Shown here: one piece after another, positions 15,180 to 22,285 of the stretch | Layout: every line of letters begins with the position of its first letter | Position numbering within the stretch: position 1 is the first letter of the stretch | Position numbers and translations under genes: made by a program | The notes under the pieces: model-generated | The model's database searches: none | Told to the model about the DNA's origin: nothing | The model's input: the letters and a program-made list of their open reading frames with translations, nothing else | NCBI GenBank assembly: GCA_014730235.1 | Contig: WJIO01000147.1 | Location: forward strand, 1-22,285 | DNA from: Candidatus Poribacteria bacterium | GTDB lineage: Bacteria; Poribacteria; DTPJ01; WJIO01 | Direction of reading: 5' to 3' | Length of the DNA stretch: 22,285 nt

Positions 15180-16223
15180 TTATTGTTCACCCTGAGCGGG
15201 AGTAGCCAGTACATCCCTTAAGGTGTCCAATTCCTCTAAGGCCTTCCCTGCCCCAAGAACGACGCAGTCAATAGGATTTTCGGCAATAATTACAGGCAAT
15301 TTAGTTTCTTCACTGATTAGCTTGTCAAGACCTTTTAATAAAGCCCCTCCTCCAGTAAGTACCATTCCTCTATCCACAATATCGGCTGCCAATTCTGGAG
15401 GAGTACGTTCCAGGGTTTGACGTATGGCTGAGATAATTTCAGATACTGGCTCTTCCAGGGCATTTCTGATCTCTTCTGATGTAATAGTCAGGGTTTTAGG
15501 CAAGCCTGCTACCAGGTCCTGACCCTTTACCTCTATTGTTACTTCTTCCTCCAGGGGAAACGCAGAACCGATTTTCATCTTTATATCTTCGGCTGTACGT
15601 TCTCCTATAAACATACTGTATTCTCTTTTTATGTGCTGAATAATTGCGTTGTCCAACTCATCTCCGGCGGTTCTAGCAGATTTAAATACGACAATCCCAC
15701 CCAGGGATATTACGGCTACTTCTGTTGTTCCGCCGCCAATATCCACCACCATATTACCGGCGGGTTCCTGGATTGGTAATCCCGCCCCAATAGCTGCTGC
15801 CATTGGTTCTGTTATAAGATGCACTTCGCGAGCTCCTGCCCGTTCGGCAGATTCACGAACTGCCCGTCGTTCAACTTCGGTTATACCTGATGGTATACCG
15901 ATAATCATTCTCGGCCGGCTCATTCTGCGGCTGTTATGGACTTTCCGTATGAAATGCCGGATCATGCTTTCTGTTATCTCAAAATCTGCTATAACACCAT
16001 CCCGCATGGGTCTGATTGCTACAATATTGTTTGGGGTTCGACCCAGCATTTTTTTTGCTTCAGCTCCTACTGATCTGACACGATTAGTGCCTCTGTCCAC
16101 GGCAACAACAGAAGGTTCGCTCAGCAATATTCCTTTGCCGCGCAAATAGACAAGAGTTGTGGCTGTTCCCAGATCAATAGCAATATCGTTTGAGAAAAGT
16201 CCCCAAAGAAAATCAAATATCAT
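15180..16223 (-). CDS. mreB: Actin-like cell-shape protein MreB
   Basis: Forms membrane-bound filaments that orient the elongasome. With the ATG at 16223 the protein has 347 residues and begins [13 protein letters not shown], where the hydrophobic start resembles the membrane-binding N-terminus of the family. Nucleotide-binding motifs are I-D-L-G-T-A-T-T (16-23), D-I-G-G-G-T-T (161-167) and V-L-T-G-G-G-A-L-L (288-296); E139-P-M-A-A-A-I-G holds the hydrolytic Glu. The usual I-D-L-G-T-A-N-T has Thr22 instead of Asn. A GTG four codons upstream is in frame, but GAGGTG overlapping it is the likely ribosome site of the ATG. It starts 42 bp after the PorX-like gene. Confidence 0.95.
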   Translation of the reverse strand: MIFDFLWGLFSNDIAIDLGTATTLVYLRGKGILLSEPSVVAVDRGTNRVRSVGAEAKKMLGRTPNNIVAIRPMRDGVIADFEITESMIRHFIRKVHNSRRMSRPRMIIGIPSGITEVERRAVRESAERAGAREVHLITEPMAAAIGAGLPIQEPAGNMVVDIGGGTTEVAVISLGGIVVFKSARTAGDELDNAIIQHIKREYSMFIGERTAEDIKMKIGSAFPLEEEVTIEVKGQDLVAGLPKTLTITSEEIRNALEEPVSEIISAIRQTLERTPPELAADIVDRGMVLTGGGALLKGLDKLISEETKLPVIIAENPIDCVVLGAGKALEELDTLRDVLATPAQGEQ

Positions 16224-16265
16224 AATGTTCCGCACCTCATAGTTATGGGTTATCTCTAAAACCCA

Positions 16266-17825
16266 TCATCTTGGTTTCATAAACACGCAAGGCAAAATCA
16301 TTTCTTCCAGTGAGATGCCGCCGTGTTGGAATCCACCTCGGAATTGTCTTTTGTATTCATGGAATTGGTTGGGATAAACGAAATAATAATCCTCTTTTGC
16401 CAGAATATAATTTTTACCTATATTTCCCCCTGGTAATCTGTAATCTTTTGGTGTTGTTATATGCACAGCTTCGTCAGGATCACACCCCAGATTATTACCC
16501 ACCTTAAATCTAAGACTTGTAGAGGTGTCACGATTGCCAAATGCTTTGGATGCACGATTACTCAATATTGATCCATGATCCGATGTCAATACCACAACCG
16601 TATTCTTTTTGCGGGAAATAATCTTGAGTATTTCAAATAAAGCAGAATGGGTGAACCAGGATTTGGTTAGAGACCTGAAAGCTGATTCATCCGGAGATAT
16701 TTGTTGAAGTATATCTATCTGGGATCTCTTATGAGTTAGAATGTCAATAAAATTAACCACAACAGCAGCAAGGCTTATGCGATTAGCAGAAGACGCGTGT
16801 CTTATATATTCTTCCCCTCCCCTTGTATCAAAAATTTTAAAATATCTGGGAGGTGGGCTTAAATTCAAACCCATCTGCTGAAGCTTAATTTCAAGCATTT
16901 TCTTTTCATATTTGTTTGTGCTGGTCTCATCATCTGGAACTTCTTTCCAGTATTTGGGATATTTTTCCGCAATTTCCTTGGGAAACAGACCGCTAAATAA
17001 GGCATTTCTTGAATAAAGAGTAGCGCTGGGTAAAATTGAATAATAATAATTTCTTGTTACCTGAAAATATGGTAAAAGAAGGGGTTCGATAGTTAGCCAC
17101 TGGTCTAATCTTAAACAATCCACTACTATAAAGTATACCTGTAGACCTTGATTAAGTAAAGGAACAATATGTTTACTTATAACGTCAACAGATAAATCGG
17201 GAGAATTTTTCCCGTTTAACCAATCCAGATAGTTTTGTTCTACATAGTTTGAAAATAAGGCATTACATTCTTTTTTTTGTTCTATATGTGTTTCCTCAAG
17301 CCCTGTTTTCCCAATATGGTCAAACTCAATATCCCATTCTGACAATCTTAGATAAAGAGAAATCCATTCTTCCCAGTTTGGACCGATCTCTTTTAGCATC
17401 CTTATTTCGTTGAATTCTTTTGTATAATTTCGCGGTACTTTTTTTTCTATTATCTTATCCTGATCCAGTACCCGTTTAAGTATAGGAAGTATTCGACCTG
17501 GACTGAGAGGTTTAACCAGAAAATCATCAATGCGATTTCCTATAGCCTCGTCCATTAATTCCTCTTCATCGCTTTTTGTAACCATTATCACAGGTAAATT
17601 TGGTTCTAAATCCCTTATAAGGGAAAGTGTATTCATTCCATCTCTACCGGGCATAATTTGATCCAGTAAGACGGCATCATACTGCTGTTCCTTTATCAGA
17701 GATAGACCGTCATCTCCGTTGGATACAGGTGTTATATCATAACCTTTATTCTTCAGAAAGAATATATGCGGTTTAAGAAATTCTATTTCATCATCTATCC
17801 ACAGTATCCTCCTGCTTTCATTCAT
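16266..17825 (-). CDS. PorX-like response regulator with PglZ phosphatase-type effector domain
   Basis: A 519-residue two-component regulator without a DNA-binding domain. The receiver (about 5-120) has D11-D12, phospho-acceptor D55, T83 and K105. A helical linker (about 125-215) leads to a PglZ / alkaline-phosphatase-superfamily domain with a full set of metal and active-site positions: D236 (V-V-D-C-L-R), T269 (P-S-A-T-L-Y-S-R), D361 and H365 (F-I-D-I-L-T-H), D416-H417 (S-D-H-G) and H501 (Q-H-G-G-I-S-L-E-E). This is the architecture of PorX, which in Bacteroidetes controls type IX secretion and hydrolyses nucleotide compounds. Here it follows a histidine kinase by 40 bp and precedes mreB by 42 bp, so it is probably that kinase's partner. 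No other type IX genes are in view. Confidence 0.88.
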   Translation of the reverse strand: MNESRRILWIDDEIEFLKPHIFFLKNKGYDITPVSNGDDGLSLIKEQQYDAVLLDQIMPGRDGMNTLSLIRDLEPNLPVIMVTKSDEEELMDEAIGNRIDDFLVKPLSPGRILPILKRVLDQDKIIEKKVPRNYTKEFNEIRMLKEIGPNWEEWISLYLRLSEWDIEFDHIGKTGLEETHIEQKKECNALFSNYVEQNYLDWLNGKNSPDLSVDVISKHIVPLLNQGLQVYFIVVDCLRLDQWLTIEPLLLPYFQVTRNYYYSILPSATLYSRNALFSGLFPKEIAEKYPKYWKEVPDDETSTNKYEKKMLEIKLQQMGLNLSPPPRYFKIFDTRGGEEYIRHASSANRISLAAVVVNFIDILTHKRSQIDILQQISPDESAFRSLTKSWFTHSALFEILKIISRKKNTVVVLTSDHGSILSNRASKAFGNRDTSTSLRFKVGNNLGCDPDEAVHITTPKDYRLPGGNIGKNYILAKEDYYFVYPNQFHEYKRQFRGGFQHGGISLEEMILPCVFMKPR

Positions 17826-17865
17826 ATAAATTCACCTACCTGAAATCTATTTATAATTAATTTAT

Positions 17866-19350
17866 TTAATTATTATCAATGGCAGCGGGTAATGTTATTA
17901 TAAAGGTCGTGCCTTCGGGCCCGCTGTTTACTATACTTATATTTCCTCCGTGATAACCCTCGATAATTCTTTTTACTATTGCTAATCCTAAACCCCATCC
18001 GTGTTTTTTACTGCTGTAACCGGGCAGGAACACTTTTCGTCTTTTCTTTCTTGGTATACCTTTGCCGTTATCGCTATATACTATCATTACATTTTTATTT
18101 TTTGGATCTAGCTGGGTTCTAATATGAATTTTTCCATTATCCCGTTCTATGGCATCCAGGGAATTTCTTATTAAGTTTTCAATAACCCATTGCATTAAAT
18201 TCTCATTAGCTTCTACTTTAGGAACAATCTGATGATCCTCTATTATTTCCACATGTTTCTGACGATTTGGCAGACGTTTTTGAAAATATACAACCGCATT
18301 GTGAATAACTTCGGAGACATCCAGTAAAACACGTTTGGGCATAGAACCAATCTCACCAAAACGATCTGTTATGCTTTTTAGCCTCTTAACGTCATTTTGC
18401 ATATCCTTATATACATCTTTATTTTCTTTACTACCTTCCTGATCCTGAAGTATCTCCAACCATCCCATAAGGGATGATATAGGCGTTCCCAGTTGATGTG
18501 CCGTTTCTTTTGCCAGGCCTGCCCATACAGCCTGCTGTTCGTTATGCTTCATTTTCTGGTAACTTATAATGCCAATAACGTTAAATGTCGCAACCAGAAT
18601 CATTTGTGCTAAAGGAATCCACCACCGGATTTGATGGATTAGACCACTTCTGCCGTAGTGAAAATATGCAGTTTCAGGAGTTGGATTGAATTGCAAGGTA
18701 TTAACATAGTTAAGTCTTTTAGACTTGAGTACAAATTCTCTTAATGCTACTCGATCTTTATCTGCAATTTCTGTGCCTTTCTGCTGAAATGGGTTTGCTT
18801 CCACTTCCTGTATATTTTGCCACAGAAATGGTCTATCGTCTATATCAGTTACAACAAGGGATGAGCTTTCATCAAGAGACCATTTGATCTGATTAAAGTA
18901 AAAATATCCAAGTATGGCCCTGCCTTCTTCAGTTAAAACACCTTTCATGGTAATTGGCTTATGGTTTTTATCCATTTTTTCTATTATCTTATTAATCTTT
19001 TTTCTGTCCTCTGAAGTCAGTGTTCCTGCCTGCATCTTTTCTCTCAGGCCGCCCCCTATACCTCTGGCAATTACAGGTTGACCATTTGCATCAGTAACTA
19101 TGAAGGGAAATTCAAGGCTGTCTATAATGGCTCTGGCAGCATCACTTGTTTCTTTATCAGCAATAGAAGAAAGCTGAGCGGTAAAGTTTGCCAGCATTTT
19201 GGAAAATTCAGCCGTTTCTCTTTCCAGGCGGCTTGTTACCCAGTTGGAGTATATAAGAAATGCAATAGAAAGACATAATATACCTAATATAAAATAGCTT
19301 CTGAAAAATCCGATATTTCTGAATTCCTGCAAGCGACTTTTAAGATACAT
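17866..19350 (-). CDS. Sensor histidine kinase, partner of the PorX-like regulator
   Basis: A 494-residue membrane kinase. Two membrane helices (about 16-37 and 244-264) enclose a periplasmic sensor of about 200 residues rich in charged residues and without an obvious named fold. No HAMP domain is apparent: the dimerisation helix begins right after the second helix. H285 in E-T-A-H-Q-L-G-T-P is the phosphorylation site. The ATP-binding domain has N392-L-I-R-N396-S-L-D-A, D427-N-G-K-G, F441-L-P-G-Y-S and G451-W-G-L-G-L. The ATG at 19350 is the first possible, since a stop lies two codons before it; the ribosome site is poor. It heads the kinase-PorX-mre-rod gene string and follows a structured leader. 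Confidence 0.9.
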   Translation of the reverse strand: MYLKSRLQEFRNIGFFRSYFILGILCLSIAFLIYSNWVTSRLERETAEFSKMLANFTAQLSSIADKETSDAARAIIDSLEFPFIVTDANGQPVIARGIGGGLREKMQAGTLTSEDRKKINKIIEKMDKNHKPITMKGVLTEEGRAILGYFYFNQIKWSLDESSSLVVTDIDDRPFLWQNIQEVEANPFQQKGTEIADKDRVALREFVLKSKRLNYVNTLQFNPTPETAYFHYGRSGLIHQIRWWIPLAQMILVATFNVIGIISYQKMKHNEQQAVWAGLAKETAHQLGTPISSLMGWLEILQDQEGSKENKDVYKDMQNDVKRLKSITDRFGEIGSMPKRVLLDVSEVIHNAVVYFQKRLPNRQKHVEIIEDHQIVPKVEANENLMQWVIENLIRNSLDAIERDNGKIHIRTQLDPKNKNVMIVYSDNGKGIPRKKRRKVFLPGYSSKKHGWGLGLAIVKRIIEGYHGGNISIVNSGPEGTTFIITLPAAIDNN

Positions 19351-19486
19351 ATTTTAAAGGAATAATCTGGTGAAATGACGAAAAGTTACAATACGATTCT
19401 TTGACCTTTCTTGAGCTAAAGATAGGATTGATATTGCAGAGACGATCTTTACAGAATAAAAAGCAGGCTTTTAAGTGAACCTGAGA

Positions 19487-19579
19487 CTTAATCTATGTCG
19501 CTTTGCAACACGGAAAGCTCAACGTCTAATAATTTGATCGCGAGAGCAAAGGGAAAGGTATGAATAAGACATAGATAAG
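19487..19579 (-). ncRNA. Structured leader element upstream of the kinase-mre operon
   Basis: On the minus strand CTTATCTATGTC (19579-19568) pairs with GACATAGATTAAG (19499-19487), one bulge, closing a domain of about 93 nt. Inside, GCTTT-N9-AAAGC (19518-19500) competes with a longer-range CTTTGC/GCAAAG pairing (19551-19546 with 19506-19501). Mutually exclusive stems in a 5' leader suggest a regulatory RNA. I match it to no known family. Confidence 0.35.
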
Positions 19580-19596
19580 CACCTATTTTAATGTCT

Positions 19597-19624
19597 AAAA
19601 TACCATAATTATTGTATCAAACAA
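19597..19624 (-). promoter_or_regulatory. Candidate promoter of the kinase-PorX-mre operon
   Basis: Minus strand: TTGTTT (19624-19619), 16-bp spacer ending in a TGG extension, TATTTT (19602-19597). The start near 19590 would give a leader of about 240 nt that contains the structured element. The -35 is weak. Confidence 0.35.
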
Positions 19625-19865
19625 AATATAGAAAGTCAAGCGTGTTCCAGTATTAGACTGCATCTAACATGACGTTTTTGGCTTTAAACATGCCTGCAAA
19701 ACCAGGTTTTAAATATTATTATTCTATTTCTTTTCAATTTCCCATGTACTCATTTTTAAATATATGGTAAAATATAGACAATTCCAGGACTTGAAAATGC
19801 CATATTTTCTTGGCTTAACGCCTGTGGAATTTCACTTTTATATCTTATAGTCGAAAGGGGATATT

Positions 19866-20717
19866 ATGAAAATATTGGTTACTGGTGGCAGTGGAAATAT
19901 AGGTAAATTCGTGGTTGATGAATTATTAGACAAAGGTCATCATGTCAGGATATTTGATTTAAAAAAGCCGGATATTTCCGAAGCTGTTTACATCCAGGGC
20001 AGTATAACTCAACCGGAATGTTTAGAAGAAGCTATCACCGGTGTCAATGCTGTAATTCATCTTGCAGCAATACCAAGTTTGAAAACAGATATTCCCCCCC
20101 ATGAGTATATGAATATCAATGTTACAGGCACTTATAACGTATTGGAAGCATGTGCTAAAACCGGGGTTAAGAAGGTAGTCGCAGCCAGCAGTGATTCCGC
20201 CCTGGGATTTGTTTTTTCTACCCATAATTTCTCACCTCAATACTTCCCTATTGATGAAAAACACCCCCTAAAACCCCAGGATCCCTATGGATTAAGTAAA
20301 CTGCTGGATGAGGATATTTGTAAAAGTTTTACCAGGAGATATGGAATCAGCACTATATGTCTTCGTTTTTGCTGGGTTTGGTTTCCTGAAACATATAAGC
20401 ATAGACAAAACATTATTAATAATGAAGAAATGCTAAATGCAAAGCGTATGTGGGGTTATGTGGATGCTAAAGACGTTGCCCGGGCCTGCCGTTTAGCGGC
20501 AGAATGTGATGGTATAAAGCATGAAGCACTCTTTATTAGCTCTAATGACACTTTTACACAGGAGAAATCCCTGGAATTAATAAGAAAATATTATCCAGAT
20601 GTTACAGATATATCCGATGATTTTCTTAATAACTCCTACAGAACTATTTTTGACATATCAAAGGCCAGAAAGCTTATTGGATATAATCCTGAATATTCCT
20701 GGCGCAATCTGAAGTAA
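19866..20717 (+). CDS. NAD-dependent epimerase/dehydratase (extended SDR)
   Basis: A 283-residue Rossmann-fold enzyme of the nucleotide-sugar epimerase/dehydratase type. The dinucleotide motif is G7-G-S-G10-N-I-G13 with D31 after the second strand, which favours NAD over NADP. The catalytic set includes S109/S111 in A-A-S-S-D-S-A and Y141-G-L-S-K145. Y-V-D-A-K-D-V-A (198-205) is a typical downstream motif. The C-terminal substrate part is short, so the substrate cannot be named; sugar or steroid-like alcohols are both possible. An AAGGGG site lies 5 nt before the ATG. A YdcF-like gene follows after 44 bp on the same strand, which suggests a shared envelope-polysaccharide role (inference). Confidence 0.88.
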   Translation: MKILVTGGSGNIGKFVVDELLDKGHHVRIFDLKKPDISEAVYIQGSITQPECLEEAITGVNAVIHLAAIPSLKTDIPPHEYMNINVTGTYNVLEACAKTGVKKVVAASSDSALGFVFSTHNFSPQYFPIDEKHPLKPQDPYGLSKLLDEDICKSFTRRYGISTICLRFCWVWFPETYKHRQNIINNEEMLNAKRMWGYVDAKDVARACRLAAECDGIKHEALFISSNDTFTQEKSLELIRKYYPDVTDISDDFLNNSYRTIFDISKARKLIGYNPEYSWRNLK

Positions 20718-20761
20718 ATAAATGTGTTTCAAAATGCAACACAGTGTTACTTTTTTGAACG

Positions 20762-21379
20762 ATGAAATTAAGAAAAAGATATATAGTCCTTATAGCAATT
20801 CTGACCTTTTTGATTATACTGGCGGCAACTCATGTTTTATGGCTTGAAGCCATTGCCAGCTTTCTCATTGTGCAGGATGAACTTTATCCTGTAGATGTAA
20901 TAATAGTATTAGGCGGTGGAGGGGCGGAAAGAGTCTTGCAGGCGGTAAAGCTTTATAAAGAGGGATATGCGGATAAAATCGTATTTACGGGTATGAAAGC
21001 CAAATTACCCGGTATGATTGTTACATGGCCGCAGCTTGCCATGAGAGAAGCGTCATCCCTGGGTATACCTGAAAGCAAAATAATCCTTGAAGAAAGACCT
21101 ACCAGCACTTATGAAGATGCTGTTTATTCAAAGGAAGATATGATTAAAAGAGGACTGAAGTCAGCTATTATTGTAAGCTCTCCCCACCACACAAGAAGGG
21201 CCAGAATGATTTTTCATAAAGTATTTAAAGATAATAAAGATATGTCAATAATCTTCAGCCCGGTTGAGAGCGACCAGGGATTCCAGGTTCATAGGTGGTG
21301 GACCAGAGAAGCAGAATTAATCGGTGTATTTAACGAATACTGCAAGCTGGTTTTCTACATCTTCAAGTATATTATATAG
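20762..21379 (+). CDS. YdcF/ElyC-like DUF218 membrane protein
   Basis: A 205-residue protein with one N-terminal membrane helix (about 7-29) and a DUF218 domain. Typical motifs are V-D-V-I-I-V-L-G-G-G (44-53), A-D-K-I-V-F-T-G (70-77), E-R-P-T-S-T-Y-E-D-A (111-120) and I-I-V-S-S-P-H-H-T-R-R-A (136-147). Relatives such as ElyC, SanA and YdcF affect envelope barrier function and polyprenyl-phosphate-linked pathways, though their chemistry is unclear. Nearby cell-wall genes fit that. It follows the epimerase by 44 bp but lacks a visible ribosome site; a short stem (TGTGTT/AACACA, 20723-20743) and a T-run occupy the gap, so partial termination there is possible. Confidence 0.87.
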   Translation: MKLRKRYIVLIAILTFLIILAATHVLWLEAIASFLIVQDELYPVDVIIVLGGGGAERVLQAVKLYKEGYADKIVFTGMKAKLPGMIVTWPQLAMREASSLGIPESKIILEERPTSTYEDAVYSKEDMIKRGLKSAIIVSSPHHTRRARMIFHKVFKDNKDMSIIFSPVESDQGFQVHRWWTREAELIGVFNEYCKLVFYIFKYII

Positions 21380-21537
21380 GTACACTTTTTCATTAATATA
21401 GTTTCAAGCCTTCCTATCTTGCTCTAACTAAGGACAGGTTTGGTTGGGAGATTGGTATTACCAAGCATAAATTTTACATCCCTGTGTTATTGCGAAGAAC
21501 GGAGTAGCAAATAAAGTTTTTAGTCTGTATCAAAATT

Positions 21538-21706
21538 TTTGGCTCATCCAGTTTAAGTGTGGAAGTGCAAAAGACATTGTCCAATTAAGAAAAAAATATC
21601 CTCCATTTGTCATTCCTGCTTCAAGCTTTTTGAAAAAGCTTGAAGCAGGAATGACAAGTTGAGATAATTTTCAAATTATTACCATACTCAAACCGGAAGA
21701 GCCAAA
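21538..21706. mobile_element. Miniature inverted-repeat element with 51-nt perfect hairpin
   Basis: Terminal inverted repeats of 25 bp (21538-21562, TTTGGCTCATCCAGTTTAAG then TGTGG; 21682-21706) match at about 20 positions. The centre is a perfect hairpin with 25-bp arms (21607-21631 and 21633-21657) and a single-base loop. Its outer part is the TTGTCATTCCTGC core; its apex TTCAAGCTTTTT is unique here. Interior blocks match the copy at 11693-11887. It carries no coding sequence. Target-site duplication is not clear. Confidence 0.7.
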
Positions 21707-21749
21707 GTTTTCACGGATATAAATTTTATGCTTAGTTGGTATGATCAAA

Positions 21750-21778
21750 TTGACTTAAATTCATTGTCAGTGTATAAT
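21750..21778 (+). promoter_or_regulatory. Strong sigma70-type promoter, distal, of the HEAT-repeat gene
   Basis: TTGACT (21750-21755), 17-bp spacer and TATAAT (21773-21778): five and six of six consensus matches at ideal spacing. The start is predicted near 21785. Confidence 0.65.
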
Positions 21779-21799
21779 ACCCCATTATGGGAATGAATA

Positions 21800-21827
21800 T
21801 TGTTTGTTGAGAAAATAGTGGTATAAT
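21800..21827 (+). promoter_or_regulatory. Second, proximal promoter of the HEAT-repeat gene
   Basis: TTGTTT (21800-21805), 16-bp spacer ending in a TGG extension and TATAAT (21822-21827). The start near 21834 would leave just room for the GGAGG ribosome site before the ATG. Confidence 0.5.
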
Positions 21828-21845
21828 TTCCACATGGAGGAATAG

Positions 21846-22256
21846 ATGCTCAAAACCTTGCTTCGATGGAGATTAAAAAAAATTAAATCCGGGGATGAAA
21901 ACTCCCGTTTAAAAGCCGCCAAAAAGCTAAGTAAAGCACGAGATATAAGGGCTGTGGAACCTTTAATTAATATGTTAAATGATGAATCAAATGAAGTGAA
22001 AGCAACAGCGGCGGCAATACTTGGCTATATCGGCGACCGGCGCGCTATTCAACCGTTGATCGCTGTTTCAGACGATTATGACGCCGGAGTACAAAGCTCA
22101 GCAAACATGGCTCTGGGAATGATTATGGACATGCACTCAGATGCAAAATTGACAAGTCTTTTAATGAATACCAAGGACGAAAGCTCCAGAGAAGAAATAC
22201 AGAATAAACTGACAGCTCTGGGTAATGAATGGCTTAATAAATTACAGACAACGTGA
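21846..22256 (+). CDS. Small HEAT-repeat protein
   Basis: A 136-residue helical-repeat protein. Two clear HEAT (PBS-lyase type) repeats are visible: about 20-51 (S-R-L-K-A-A-K-K-L...A-V-E-P-L-I-N-M-L) and about 51-85 (E-V-K-A-T-A-A-A-I-L-G-Y-I-G...A-I-Q-P-L-I), and a third, weaker one to about 120 (V-Q-S-S-A-N-M-A-L-G). Such proteins are protein-binding scaffolds; the partner is unknown. There is no signal peptide or membrane segment, so it is cytoplasmic. GGAGG 5 nt before the ATG fixes the start. Two tandem promoters suggest well-expressed or doubly regulated transcription. It is the last gene in the window. Confidence 0.85.
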   Translation: MLKTLLRWRLKKIKSGDENSRLKAAKKLSKARDIRAVEPLINMLNDESNEVKATAAAILGYIGDRRAIQPLIAVSDDYDAGVQSSANMALGMIMDMHSDAKLTSLLMNTKDESSREEIQNKLTALGNEWLNKLQTT

Positions 22257-22285
22257 TTTATAGCGAATATATTATATCCATTTAA

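Larger units (their letters stand above)
19351..19865. other. 515-bp divergent intergenic region
   Basis: It separates the kinase gene (minus) from the epimerase gene (plus). The kinase side holds a candidate promoter (19597-19624) and a leader with nested stems (19487-19579). The epimerase side (19660-19860) is AT-rich; no promoter there convinced me, although TATAGT at about 19846 is a possible -10. No tRNA or known riboswitch was recognised. Confidence 0.6.
21380..21845. other. 466-bp gap with miniature element and tandem promoters
   Basis: No gene is supported. It holds a possible degenerate copy of a widespread GC-type palindrome (TTATTGCGAAGAACGGAG, about 21489-21506), a complete miniature inverted-repeat element (21538-21706) and two promoters facing the HEAT-repeat gene. 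No clear terminator for the YdcF-like gene was found. Confidence 0.6.

Noticed and set aside
16224-16235. GTG start for mreB four codons upstream
   Set aside because: The GTG is part of GAGGTG, which serves better as the ribosome site for the ATG at 16223, and the MreB family starts near M-I-F-D.
16266-17825. Direct evidence of a type IX secretion system
   Set aside because: PorX-like regulators occur in genomes without type IX secretion, and no Por/Spr structural gene or canonical C-terminal domain is present in the window.
19475-19487. CTGAGA as a THI-box (TPP riboswitch) motif
   Set aside because: The remaining conserved TPP riboswitch segments are absent on either strand, and downstream genes have no link to thiamin.
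19351-19865. tRNA or RNase P/SRP RNA gene in the divergent gap
   Set aside because: No T-loop, acceptor stem or conserved SRP/RNase P segments were found on either strand.
20723-20757. Terminator after the epimerase gene
   Set aside because: A 6-bp AU-rich stem separated from the T-run by several bases is too weak to call as a separate feature.

Overview
The window is about 22 kb of AT-rich bacterial chromosome from a Gram-negative, rod-forming organism. It carries a complete elongasome cluster, signal peptides with lipobox or SPase I-like cleavage sites, and a PorX-type response regulator, a family best known from the Bacteroidetes/FCB side of the tree. Two secreted paralogues end in a short K-L-x-x-x-W-G-x-(V/I)-K tail. 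I associate such tails with uncultured lineages such as Poribacteria, but this is from memory and I cannot check it, so the taxon is a guess.

Left part (1-5550): the 5' end of a lipoprotein gene (minus strand); a 1.06-kb non-coding stretch with a long perfect hairpin repeat and a well-supported small-RNA gene (consensus promoter, 12-bp stem, intrinsic terminator; about 105 nt, minus strand); a plus-strand gene for a very acidic protein with a C-terminal four-cysteine zinc ribbon; a convergent pair of paralogous secreted proteins separated by a terminator hairpin; a membrane-anchored gluzincin peptidase (HEITH...E); and a small helical protein with its own terminator.

Centre (5968-19350, all minus strand): read in the direction of transcription, the order is sensor histidine kinase, PorX-like receiver-PglZ response regulator, mreB, mreC, mreD, mrdA (PBP2), rodA, a radical SAM protein fused to DUF2344, and rng (RNase G/E). 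Most spacings are short or overlapping. The exceptions are 231 bp between mrdA and rodA, where a miniature inverted-repeat element sits, and 224 bp before rng. mreBCD-mrdA-rodA-radical SAM-rng is a recurrent bacterial order; the two-component pair at its head is the unusual part. A roughly 240-nt leader with mutually exclusive stems precedes the kinase gene.

Right part (19866-22256, plus strand): an NAD-dependent epimerase/dehydratase, a YdcF/ElyC-like DUF218 membrane protein, a second complete copy of the miniature element, and a small HEAT-repeat protein behind two good tandem sigma70-type promoters.

Functionally, the centre combines envelope sensing (kinase plus PorX), cell-wall elongation (MreBCD, PBP2, RodA) and RNA processing or modification (rng, radical SAM). 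The most novel-looking items are the small RNA, the kinase/PorX-elongasome coupling with its structured leader, and the hairpin mobile-element family with variable apices.
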